47,421 nt of DNA. Origin: Bryobacter sp. Its GTDB lineage: Bacteria > Acidobacteriota > Terriglobia > Bryobacterales > Bryobacteraceae. The position numbers and the translations under genes were made by a program. Below are positions 7,784 through 15,355 of this stretch, piece by piece. The DNA lies in the NCBI GenBank assembly GCA_022843605.1, contig JALHNI010000031.1, forward strand, positions 1-47,421, in the 5' to 3' direction. Under the pieces are notes generated by a model. The model had not been told where the DNA came from. It worked only from the letters and a program-made list of their open reading frames with translations, and did not search any database. Numbering within the stretch: position 1 is the first letter of the stretch; each line of letters starts with the position of its first letter.

Positions 7784-8376
7784 GTGACATCGACTTAAAG
7801 GCATATTTGTTCGGCGAACTGCCGGAAGAGGAACGGCGCCGGGTAGCGGCGCACCTGGAGAAGGATGCCGCGGCGCGGGCCGAATTGTCGCGCCTGGAGG
7901 CGACGCAGGCCATGCTGGGCTTTATGCCGGAGGAAGAACTGCCGCGGCGGATCGCGTTCGTGTCCGACAAGGTTTTCGAGCCGACGCTGTGGCAGCGATT
8001 CTGGGCGTCCGGCCCGCAGTTGGGCTTTGCGTCGGCGGCCTTGTTGGCGCTGGCGATCGTGGGCCATGGCTGGATGGCGCGGCCGGTCGCCGTACCGGTG
8101 CAGCAAGCGAAGGTGGATGCGGCAGTTGTCCGTGAAGTGGTAGCGCGGGAAGTGAGCCAGCGACTGGGCGAGGTCGCGCGGCAGGTGAGTGCGCCCGGGG
8201 GTGCTTCGGACGAGAAGACGTCCAAGATGATCGCCGTCGCGATCAAAGAAATCGAGCGGAAGGCCGAACTCGACCGGGCGGCTGACCGCCTGACGATCGA
8301 AGAGAATTTCAATCTTTTGCGCCGGCTGATCAGCCGGGACCAAGTGGCCAGCTATCAGCGGCCGGTGGGGAACTGA
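7780..8376 (+). CDS. membrane anti-sigma factor (no zinc motif)
   Basis: The 198-residue protein has an N-terminal helical region (LKAYLFGELPEEERRRVAAHLEKD) of the anti-sigma-domain type. It lacks the HxxxCxxC zinc motif and in fact has no cysteine in this part. A transmembrane helix follows at about residues 85-102 (LGFASAALLALAIVGHGW), and then an outer domain with a coiled-coil look. The function is inferred from its position, overlapping the sigma gene by 4 bases. The sensory cue is unknown. Its stop lies 1 base before the next gene. Confidence 0.75.
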   Translation: MSDIDLKAYLFGELPEEERRRVAAHLEKDAAARAELSRLEATQAMLGFMPEEELPRRIAFVSDKVFEPTLWQRFWASGPQLGFASAALLALAIVGHGWMARPVAVPVQQAKVDAAVVREVVAREVSQRLGEVARQVSAPGGASDEKTSKMIAVAIKEIERKAELDRAADRLTIEENFNLLRRLISRDQVASYQRPVGN

Positions 8377-8377
8377 C

Positions 8378-8884
8378 ATGAAGCGCCTCCTGCTGGCGTG
8401 TCTGCTCTCTTTGCCTGCGTTCAGCGTCAGCCAGTCGGTGGACCGGGCGTTGCTAGGCGAGCTTGAGCGCAGTTGCAATAAGCGCATTGAAACGCTCTAC
8501 GACGATCCCTACATGCTGCTGGGTCTTACGCGCGGCGTCTATCTCGAGGGTTTCGGTGTCGTGTTGACGGCGGAGGTGAATCTGGCGATCACGCCAGGCG
8601 CGACGCCTTTCCGCATGGCCATGACCGATGAAGAGAAAGCTGCATTGCGCAAGAAAAAGATGGACCGTCTTCCGGGTCTCAAGCGGGCGATGCGTGAAGT
8701 GCTGGTATCCTCGGCCAAGTCATTGACGCCGATGCCGGGTAGCGAACAGGTGGTGGTGGCGATCACCTTGCTGAACCGCTCCTTTGAGGCGACGCAAGGG
8801 TTGCCTTCGCAGATCGTGATGCAGGGGCCGAAGCAGGCGCTGGGTGCCGGGGTGATGACGGCGATCAAGGTTCGGGAGTACTAG
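8378..8884 (+). CDS. exported protein of unknown function inside the T2SS operon
   Basis: The 168-residue protein has a clear signal peptide (MKRLLLACLLSLPAFSVSQS) and one cysteine in the mature part (RSCNKR). The mature domain has alternating strands (GVYLEGFGVVLTAEVNLAIT) followed by a charged helix (DEEKAALRKKKMDRLPGLKRAMREVL) and a last strand pair. I do not recognise the family. It lies between the anti-sigma gene (1-base gap) and gspE (3-base gap), so it is certainly part of the operon. It may be a periplasmic accessory of the secretion system or of the sigma pathway; nothing in the sequence decides between these. Confidence 0.8.
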   Translation: MKRLLLACLLSLPAFSVSQSVDRALLGELERSCNKRIETLYDDPYMLLGLTRGVYLEGFGVVLTAEVNLAITPGATPFRMAMTDEEKAALRKKKMDRLPGLKRAMREVLVSSAKSLTPMPGSEQVVVAITLLNRSFEATQGLPSQIVMQGPKQALGAGVMTAIKVREY

Positions 8885-8887
8885 CGT

Positions 8888-10540
8888 ATGTTGCCGATGA
8901 CGCGGCGTCTGGGCGAGATGCTGCTGGAGCGTAGGTTTATCAGCTCCGACGACTTGGAGCGAGCGCTCGAAATTCAGAAAGAGCGCGGCGAGAAGATCGG
9001 GAAGATTCTGATTGACCTGGGTTTCGCCGCTCAGCGCGACGTGCTGACGACACTAGCCGAGCAGTTGAATGTGCCGTTGGTGACGCTGGAGGGTCCGGTG
9101 TTGGTGACGCCGGAGACCGAGAAGCTTTCTTCGCGTTTTCTGCGGCAGTCGCGTTGTTTGCCGATTGCGCAGGACGACGGCACGCTGACGCTGGCGATGG
9201 CCGATCCGCTCGATTTCCAGACCCTTTCGGCGGTGCGTTCGACGACCGGCTTGCGCGTGCGTCCGGCGTTGGCGGCGGAGGGCGAACTCGCGGAGACGCT
9301 GGATAAGTACTACGGCGAGTCCGCAAATCGCGAAGGCGAGTTTGAAGGCGACGGCAACGAAGCGGCCGCCGATCTCGAGCAACTGCGCGACATGGCGAGC
9401 GAGGCGCCAGTCATCCGGTTGGTGAACGCGACCATCGCCGCGGCCGTCGAAAAGCGGGCGAGCGACATTCACATTGAGCCGTTTGAGAAAGAATTCCGCA
9501 TTCGCTTTCGCATTGACGGCGTGTTGCAGGAACAGGAACTGCCGCCCAAGGAGATGAAGGCGGCCATCATCTCGCGCGTGAAGTTGATGGCGAAGCTGAA
9601 CATCGCCGAGCGACGTTTGCCGCAGGACGGCCGCATCAAGATCAAGGTGCTGGGGCGCGAAGTCGATTTGCGTGTATCGACTTTGCCGACGTTGTACGGC
9701 GAGAGCGTCGTCATGCGTTTGCTGGATCGTTCCCAGGGCGACTTCTACGATTTGCAGAGCCTGGGCTTTGACCAGCACATGCTGGATCGCATGACTTACT
9801 ACACTTCGCTGCCGCACGGCATCCTGTTTGTCACCGGGCCCACGGGTAGCGGCAAATCGACGACCCTCTACTCGGCGTTGAAGCGCATCAATCAGCCGGA
9901 CAAGAAGATCATCACCATCGAGGATCCGGTGGAATACCAGATGGACGGCATTAACCAGATCCATGTGAATCCGCAGATCGGACTTACCTTTGCCGCGGGC
10001 TTGCGGCACATTGTCCGTCAGGATCCGGACGTAATCATGGTGGGCGAAGTGCGAGATCGCGAAACTGCCGATGTTGCGATTCGTTCTGCGCTGACGGGCC
10101 ACTTCGTGTTTTCCACTTTGCATACGAACGATGCTCCCAGCGCGATCACGCGTTTGACGGACATGGGAGTGGAGAACTATCTGATCTGTTCGTCGCTGGT
10201 GAGCGTGCTGGCGCAGCGTTTAGTGCGCAAGATTTGTCCGCAGTGCAAGCGTCCGGCGGGCAAACATCTGACGCCCACGGGAGATGAGATCGATGTGTTT
10301 CGCGGCGCTGGTTGCGCCAATTGCTCCGGCACGGGATATCGTGGGCGGGTGGGTATTTTCGAGTTGATGGAATTGAACGAGGAGATTCGCCGCCTGATCA
10401 TGCGCAACTCGGACGCGAGTGTGCTGGTGGATGCGGCGCGCCGCAACGGGATGCGGAGCTTGCGTGAGGACGGATGGCAGAAGGTGGCGGCGGGGGTGAC
10501 GACGGCGGAAGAAGTGACGCGGGTGACCCAGGAATTCTAA
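8888..10540 (+). CDS. gspE: type II secretion ATPase GspE
   Basis: The 550-residue protein powers pseudopilus assembly at the inner membrane. The N-terminal MshEN/GspE-N region (about residues 1-150) is followed by the ATPase core with Walker A GPTGSGKST (about 317-325). The Asp-box/Walker B region is VIMVGEVRDRETADVAIRSALTGH split around residue 382, and a His-box (FSTLHTNDAPSA) comes next. A four-cysteine zinc element is present (CPQC near 450 and CANC near 476). PilB is an alternative family member, but the following gspF-M-D genes favour T2SS. Three bases separate it from the upstream gene and one base from gspF. Confidence 0.95.
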   Translation: MLPMTRRLGEMLLERRFISSDDLERALEIQKERGEKIGKILIDLGFAAQRDVLTTLAEQLNVPLVTLEGPVLVTPETEKLSSRFLRQSRCLPIAQDDGTLTLAMADPLDFQTLSAVRSTTGLRVRPALAAEGELAETLDKYYGESANREGEFEGDGNEAAADLEQLRDMASEAPVIRLVNATIAAAVEKRASDIHIEPFEKEFRIRFRIDGVLQEQELPPKEMKAAIISRVKLMAKLNIAERRLPQDGRIKIKVLGREVDLRVSTLPTLYGESVVMRLLDRSQGDFYDLQSLGFDQHMLDRMTYYTSLPHGILFVTGPTGSGKSTTLYSALKRINQPDKKIITIEDPVEYQMDGINQIHVNPQIGLTFAAGLRHIVRQDPDVIMVGEVRDRETADVAIRSALTGHFVFSTLHTNDAPSAITRLTDMGVENYLICSSLVSVLAQRLVRKICPQCKRPAGKHLTPTGDEIDVFRGAGCANCSGTGYRGRVGIFELMELNEEIRRLIMRNSDASVLVDAARRNGMRSLREDGWQKVAAGVTTAEEVTRVTQEF

Positions 10541-10541
10541 G

Positions 10542-11753
10542 GTGACCAGCTTCTACTTCAAGGCCGTAGCGCCGGATGGGCAAGTTCGTACCGGATCCTT
10601 TCCGGCCGAAACGGACAAGCGTGTCGCGGCGGAACTGCGCCGGCAAGGGCTGACGCCCGTGTATATCGGCGTTGCCCCGCAGCGATCGGCTTTTGACTTG
10701 AAGATGCCTGAGTTCGGCGGCGGCCGGCGCAAGAGCGTCCTCTATTTCACGCAAGAGTTGGCGACGCTTTTGAGCGCGGGCATCCCGCTTGATCGCGCCT
10801 TGTCGATCTCGAACGAACTGACAGAGCAGAAGTCCTTCCAGATCGTGGGGGCCGAGGTGCTACGGGCGATCAAGGGCGGCAAAACGATGGCCGATGCCCT
10901 GGCCATGCACCCGGCGTACTTCAGCGAGATCTACGTGAACATGGTGCGCGCGGGTGAAGCGTCGGGGCAGTTGCAGACGATGTTCGAGCGCCTGGCGGAG
11001 TTCGAGCGCACGCGCGACGAATTGCGCGGCTATGTGATCTCGGCCCTGGTGTATCCGGCGCTGCTGGCCACGGTGGGTCTCTGCTCGGTGATCGTGCTGC
11101 TGTATTTCGTCGTGCCGCGCTTTGCGCAGGTCTTTCAAGAGTCGCGCATTGCCATGCCTTTGCCGACCCAGGTGATGCTGGCGGCCAGCCTATTCGTGCG
11201 GACCTACGGCTTATTCATTTTCATAGTCGGCGCGGGTTTTCTGGCGTCCTTCCTCTATTACATCCGCACGCCGGAGGGCCGCCTTTGGTGGGATACCTCC
11301 CGGCTGAAGCTGCCGGTGCTGGGCGATGCATTGCGGAAGATGGAGACGGCGCGCTTTGCTCGCGCTATGGGCACGTTGGTGGGCAATAGCGTGCCGTTGG
11401 TGCAGTCGATTCAGATTGCGGGCGCCATTATGACTAATAAGGTGATGGCGAATGCTCTGGGTCCGGTGATGCTGGGCGTGAAGCGTGGTGAAGGAATTGC
11501 GACACCGCTGAAGCGGTCCGGCGTGTTCCCTGCGCTGGCGGGGCACTTACTCACGGTGGGCGAGGAGACCGGGCGGCTGGACGTGATGTTTCAGCGCATG
11601 GCTGAGATCTACGAGACGGAGACCAAGTCGGCGATTAAGCGATTTACTTCGCTGTTTGAGCCACTGGTGATTCTGGTGATGGGCTTGGTGATCGGTGTAC
11701 TGATCATTAGTATGCTGATGGCGATTACGAGTATTAACGAGGTGGCGATATGA
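10542..11753 (+). CDS. gspF: type II secretion inner-membrane platform protein GspF
   Basis: The 403-residue protein has a GTG start one base after the gspE stop. Two T2SSF repeats are visible, each a helical cytoplasmic domain starting FTQELATLLSAGIPLDRALS (residue about 68) and FARAMGTLVGNSVPLVQSIQ (about 270). Transmembrane segments are at about 164-198, 222-241 and 370-402. The protein forms the membrane platform that contacts GspE and GspL. Its stop overlaps the gspG start by 4 bases (11750-11753). Confidence 0.95.
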   Translation: MTSFYFKAVAPDGQVRTGSFPAETDKRVAAELRRQGLTPVYIGVAPQRSAFDLKMPEFGGGRRKSVLYFTQELATLLSAGIPLDRALSISNELTEQKSFQIVGAEVLRAIKGGKTMADALAMHPAYFSEIYVNMVRAGEASGQLQTMFERLAEFERTRDELRGYVISALVYPALLATVGLCSVIVLLYFVVPRFAQVFQESRIAMPLPTQVMLAASLFVRTYGLFIFIVGAGFLASFLYYIRTPEGRLWWDTSRLKLPVLGDALRKMETARFARAMGTLVGNSVPLVQSIQIAGAIMTNKVMANALGPVMLGVKRGEGIATPLKRSGVFPALAGHLLTVGEETGRLDVMFQRMAEIYETETKSAIKRFTSLFEPLVILVMGLVIGVLIISMLMAITSINEVAI

Positions 11754-12172
11754 GAAGACGGCGCGGTACGGCGGGCGTAACTTTGATCGAGATGCTGGTG
11801 GTGGTGACGATCATCAGCGTGTTCTTGCTGGTGGTGGGTCCGCGATTGCTGGGCCAGGGCGACAAAGCGCGGCAGACGGCGGCCCGGCAGCAGATTCAGG
11901 CTTTTGAGCAGATGCTGGCGTCCTACAAGCTGGATACCGGGGTATTCCCCTCGAACGAACTCGGCCTGAAGGCTCTGCGCGAGAAGCCGCAAAACGTGAA
12001 CAACTGGAACGGTCCTTACAGCGCGAAGGAGATTCCGGTGGACCCTTGGGGGAACGCTTACTTGTATAAGTATCCGGGTGAACACGGCGATGAGCCGGAC
12101 ATTATCTGCCTGGGTGCCGACGGTCAGCCGGGGGGCGAGACGATCAATGCGGACATTGTCAGTTGGAAGTAG
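11750..12172 (+). CDS. gspG: major pseudopilin GspG
   Basis: The 140-residue protein has a basic leader (MRRRRGTAG), the prepilin cleavage site G|VTLIEML with Glu at +5, and a hydrophobic helix. The T2SSG domain follows, with the conserved end DPWGNAYLYKYPGEHGDEPDIICLGADG. It is processed by a prepilin peptidase (GspO), which is not in this window. The final codons overlap the 3' end of the minus-strand transposase gene by 14 bases. The C-terminus (GETINADIVSWK) looks natural for GspG, so the nearby insertion seems not to have altered this protein. Confidence 0.95.
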   Translation: MRRRRGTAGVTLIEMLVVVTIISVFLLVVGPRLLGQGDKARQTAARQQIQAFEQMLASYKLDTGVFPSNELGLKALREKPQNVNNWNGPYSAKEIPVDPWGNAYLYKYPGEHGDEPDIICLGADGQPGGETINADIVSWK

Positions 12173-12698
12173 CTGGGCTTGAGGACTGCCAAGCGCTCGA
12201 CCACCGAAAGTCTTCGGGCTTGGCGACGAGGCCAGCCTTGACTGGATTGAAATGTATGTACTTCAAGATCCTGCGGAATGATGCATCATCGCGGACCAGG
12301 TGATCGAAGCTCTCATCCTGCCAGAAATGTCCAGAACGTACCAACGCCTCGTTGGCTCGCCTAGCGGTGATCGACTTGAGGCGACCCATGAGGTCCGGTA
12401 ACTCGATGTTGGGAGTGATTAGCAAGTGGACATGATTCGCCATCACGACAAAAGCGGGCAACTCGAAGTGATTGAGGCAACCGATATTGTGCTGGATGGC
12501 TTCGACGACGCGTCGGGCAATTGGCGCGGTCTTGAGCCAGACTGGCCCGGTCTTGGCTTGATCAAGTGCGGCGTCGAGACGGGCGAACTCCCCAGGTTTT
12601 GTGGCCTCCGGCGGCAGCGTGCCGTGAAGGCGAAACGTGACGAAGAGGCGGTGGCCGACCATGTACAGATGGGGCAACCGGCGACGATAGAAAGGCAT
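12159..12698 (-). mobile_element. REP-associated tyrosine transposase (RAYT, IS200-like Y1) inserted in the T2SS operon
   Basis: The 179-residue protein is a single-domain Y1 HUH nuclease. H89-V-H91 lies in MANHVHLLI, the family block SGHFWQDESFDHLVRD at about 122-136, and the likely catalytic Tyr147 in ILKYIHFNPVKAGL. Such enzymes act on short palindromic REP elements, and one is found upstream of this gene (12755-12790). The gene is on the opposite strand to the whole T2SS operon, between gspG and gspH. Its last five codons and stop are read from the antisense strand of the gspG end, suggesting that the element landed there and took its stop from the target. All catalytic motifs are present, so it may still be active. 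Confidence 0.9.
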
Positions 12699-12743
12699 GG
12701 CAACCTGTTAGTCGATTCTGGTGGTGAAAGTTGTCATTTATTT

Positions 12744-13250
12744 TTGGTTCGAGCGGCGGGCCAGGGGGCCCGCCCCACCCCTGGCCCGCCATCGAGCGAA
12801 TCCCAAAGAGGTGTCACGCTTCTGGAAATGCTGGTCGTCGTGGGGATCGTCGCGATCCTGATGGGGGTGAGTTATCCTTCGATCGCCGCCAGCATTGATT
12901 CCGTGCGTTTGGCGACGGCGGCGGACTCGACGGCCGCTTTCATCAACTCGGCGATCAACCGGGCCGAGCAGCGCCATCAGGTGTTGGAACTCACGATCGC
13001 CAAGCGGCCCAGCCAAATCACCCTACGTTCTGCCGACCCCACCTTTCTCCGCAAGCTCGAATTGCCTACCGGCGTCAGAATCACGGACATCCTGCCCGTG
13101 AGCCTGGCCGGTGAAGACGAAGCGCGCGTTTTCTACCTGATCCCTGGGGGCGCGGCGCCGCGCGTCGGCGTGGCGCTGGTGAATGCGCGCGGCGCGAAGC
13201 GCACCGTGCGGGTCGACCCGATTACCGGTGCGCCGGAGATTGAACGATGA
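12744..13250 (+). CDS. gspH: pseudopilin GspH with a replaced N-terminal leader
   Basis: The protein shows the prepilin motif QRG|VTLLEMLVVVGIVAILMG, with Glu at +5, and a small C-terminal domain typical of GspH. The start is uncertain. In this frame the nearest possible initiator upstream of the motif is TTG at 12744. The sequence between it and the motif is encoded by the REP-like palindrome (VRAAGQGARPTPGPP). A much longer frame opens at ATG 12426 but runs antisense through the transposase and is not believable as protein. The insertion therefore seems to have removed the original start and leader. About 168 residues if TTG is used. The stop overlaps the gspI start by 4 bases. Confidence 0.75.
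   Translation: MVRAAGQGARPTPGPPSSESQRGVTLLEMLVVVGIVAILMGVSYPSIAASIDSVRLATAADSTAAFINSAINRAEQRHQVLELTIAKRPSQITLRSADPTFLRKLELPTGVRITDILPVSLAGEDEARVFYLIPGGAAPRVGVALVNARGAKRTVRVDPITGAPEIER
12755..12790. repeat. REP-like palindrome beside the RAYT gene
   Basis: ggcgggccagggg (12755-12767) is the perfect reverse complement of 12778-12790, with a 10-base GC-only-rich loop. It begins 57 bases before the RAYT start codon, the expected place for a RAYT-linked REP. It also lies inside the reading frame of gspH, contributing the residues between the putative TTG start and the pseudopilin cleavage site. I noticed no second copy in the window. Confidence 0.7.
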
Positions 13251-13675
13251 GGCGAGGCTTCACCCTGCTTGAGGTGTTGGTGGCCACCACCATCATGGCG
13301 ATTGCGGTGACGGCGCTGGTGGGCAACCTCACTGGATCCCTGCGCAACCTCGACCGCCTGACGCAGAAGGACCGGGCCGCCACCCTGGCCAAGCGCAAGA
13401 TGGAAGAACTGCTGCTGAATCCTGCGCTACCCCATTTCGAAAGGGTCTCCGGACGGTGGGATCCGCCGCACGCCGACGACCAGCAAGGCTGGCAAATCCG
13501 CCTGACGCCGTTCGATGTTCCGCCCACGGCCGGCCCTGGTACGCCGGTGTTGGAACGGCTGCAACTGGACGCCTGGTGGATGGATGGCGGGGCGCGCCGA
13601 GTTTATACCCTGGTCGCCTACCGGCCGGGTACGCTCTACGAAACCGACTGGGCGGCTGGAGTACTGCGGGAATGA
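13247..13675 (+). CDS. gspI: minor pseudopilin GspI
   Basis: The 142-residue protein starts MRRG|FTLLEVLVATTIMAIAVTALVG, an ideal prepilin leader with a very short basic n-region and Glu at +5. The Glu/Arg-rich helix that follows (LAKRKMEELL) is characteristic of GspI. Minor pseudopilin I forms the pseudopilus tip with J and K. It overlaps gspH by 4 bases at the start and gspJ by 4 bases at the end. Confidence 0.92.
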   Translation: MRRGFTLLEVLVATTIMAIAVTALVGNLTGSLRNLDRLTQKDRAATLAKRKMEELLLNPALPHFERVSGRWDPPHADDQQGWQIRLTPFDVPPTAGPGTPVLERLQLDAWWMDGGARRVYTLVAYRPGTLYETDWAAGVLRE

Positions 13676-14412
13676 GGCGCCGCAACGGATTCACGCTGCT
13701 GGAAGTGTTGATGGCGGTGACGTTGGTGAGCCTGATGTCGGTGGGCATCGTCTACGCCATGCGCGCCGGCTTCAACACGATGAGCAAGACGAACAATCGG
13801 GTCGTCCAAGAGCGCAAGATGCTGGGCGCGCACCGGGTGCTGGAGCAAATGCTGGCGAACCTGATGCCGGTGCGGGCGGATTGCCACGGCGGCAACCCGC
13901 TGGATATCAAGGGCAGCGCGTTCTTTTTCCAGGCGGAGCCGGAGACGCTCCGCTTCGTCAGTACGTACTCGCTGGAGGAGGCCGCGCGCGGCTTGCCGCG
14001 CATCATCGAGATGCAGGTGATTCCGGGCGATCGCGGCGAAGGCGTTCGGCTGATCGTCAACGAGCATCTCTATTCGGGCCCTCTGAGTACCGGACAATTC
14101 TGCCTGGGTCCGGTGCCGGACCCCATGACCGGCGGCCTGCGCCTCGGCTACGCGCCGGTGGAGACCACCCGACGGTCATTCGTGTTGGCGGATCGTCTGA
14201 CTAAGTGCCACTTCCTCTACCGGCAAGCGCTGCCGCAACCGCCCTTTGAGGTGTGGCATGACGCTTGGACTCCGATGCCTTCTCCACTGCCATCGGCCAT
14301 TCGTGTCGAGATGCAGCCACTGGCCGGCGAGTCCGGGCGTTTGCGCCACTCGCCGGTCACCGTGCCTCTGCATTTCCTCCGCGATTTCGGGGAGCGTTAT
14401 GAAGACAAATAG
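13672..14412 (+). CDS. gspJ: minor pseudopilin GspJ
   Basis: I place the start at ATG 13672, overlapping the gspI stop (ATGA), rather than at an earlier in-frame ATG at 13456. The 246-residue product begins MRRRNG|FTLLEVLMAVTLVSLMSVG, a clean pseudopilin leader, and has the larger beta-rich C-terminal domain of GspJ (VVQERKMLGAHRVLEQML then strands). It is a tip component together with GspI and GspK. Its end overlaps the gspK start by 14 bases. Confidence 0.92.
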   Translation: MRRRNGFTLLEVLMAVTLVSLMSVGIVYAMRAGFNTMSKTNNRVVQERKMLGAHRVLEQMLANLMPVRADCHGGNPLDIKGSAFFFQAEPETLRFVSTYSLEEAARGLPRIIEMQVIPGDRGEGVRLIVNEHLYSGPLSTGQFCLGPVPDPMTGGLRLGYAPVETTRRSFVLADRLTKCHFLYRQALPQPPFEVWHDAWTPMPSPLPSAIRVEMQPLAGESGRLRHSPVTVPLHFLRDFGERYEDK

Positions 14413-15355
14413 GAGGGGGGCGGCTCTGATTTCGGTGCTGTGGCTGACAGCCGTGCTGGTGGCGATCGCTTTCAGCGTTTCGACCACCGTACGCGGCGAA
14501 ATTGACCGGGCCACCACCTTGAGTGAAGGCATCCGCTGCCAGTTTTTGGCGCGGGGGGCGATGGACCGTTTCCTGCTCGACCATCGCCGCCTGGGCCGTC
14601 GCATCTTCGCCTTGGGTCCCGTTTATCGCTACTCCTTTCCGGAAGGCGAGGCGGTGGTGGAACTGGTGCCGGAAACCAGCAAACTCAATTTGAATACGAT
14701 CCCGCCGGAAGAGTTGCTGCCGCTGGTGGCGGCGTTGGGGGTGATGCCGGAGCAGGCGGAGGCGATTACCGCGGCGATCATTGACTGGCGGACGGCGCCA
14801 CCGATGGGGCAGATGAGCCCGTTCGATGCCTGGTATCTGGAGCGGGGTCCGTCTTTTCTGCCGCGCCATGCGTCATTTCAGGATGGAGAGGAACTGCTTC
14901 TGGTACGCGGAGTGACTCGGGAACTTTATTACGGCAGCCTGCGGCGAAATGCGGTGGGAGAACTGGCGCCGCGTGGCGGCCTGAAGGATTGCCTGTCGGT
15001 TTATGGCGCGCCTTCCGGCTTGGATGCCCAAACGGCGCAGCCGGCGGTGATGTTGGCCCTGGGCCTGACGGACGCGGCCGTGGCCCGGGTGATGGAGATG
15101 CGCCGGGCAACGCCGCGCTTTCTGCCGGAACAATGGTCGCTGGTGCGAGAGACGCTGGGTCCGGCGGCGGCGCGGCTGGGGCTGGGAGGGCGATCGATGT
15201 TTACGATGCGTGCCACGGCTCGCCTGCGCAACGGCGCCACCTTGTCCGACACACGCCGCAGCGTGGCCGCGCTGGTGAAGTTTGAGCCGAAGCCGCAGGT
15301 GCAGTATCACCTGTTGCGTTGGGAAGATAACGTGTTGGCGGACCCAATCTGGTGA
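14399..15355 (+). CDS. gspK: minor pseudopilin GspK
   Basis: The 318-residue protein starts at ATG 14399, inside the gspJ end, with a gggga stretch just upstream as ribosome site. The leader MKTNRRGAALISVLWLTAVL is pseudopilin-like. As is usual for GspK, the +5 Glu is not present (AALIS). The large inserted domain contains ETSKLNLNTIPPEELLPLV and helix-hairpin-helix-like parts (LPLVAALGVMPEQAEAITAAI), as in T2SSK. It caps the pseudopilus. The stop overlaps the gspL GTG start by 4 bases. Confidence 0.92.
   Translation: MKTNRRGAALISVLWLTAVLVAIAFSVSTTVRGEIDRATTLSEGIRCQFLARGAMDRFLLDHRRLGRRIFALGPVYRYSFPEGEAVVELVPETSKLNLNTIPPEELLPLVAALGVMPEQAEAITAAIIDWRTAPPMGQMSPFDAWYLERGPSFLPRHASFQDGEELLLVRGVTRELYYGSLRRNAVGELAPRGGLKDCLSVYGAPSGLDAQTAQPAVMLALGLTDAAVARVMEMRRATPRFLPEQWSLVRETLGPAAARLGLGGRSMFTMRATARLRNGATLSDTRRSVAALVKFEPKPQVQYHLLRWEDNVLADPIW

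Noticed and set aside
9053..10123. 356-codon minus-strand open frame
   Set aside because: Antisense to gspE; no motif, His/Arg/Gln-rich shadow composition.
12426..12743. Long N-terminal extension of gspH
   Set aside because: It would be translated antisense through the RAYT gene and would put more than 120 residues before the prepilin cleavage motif.
13456..13671. Earlier in-frame start for gspJ
   Set aside because: Out-of-frame shadow of gspI; the ATG at 13672 gives a proper pseudopilin leader and the ATGA overlap.
14246..14398. Earlier in-frame start for gspK
   Set aside because: Shadow of gspJ; ATG 14399 gives the basic leader expected for GspK.
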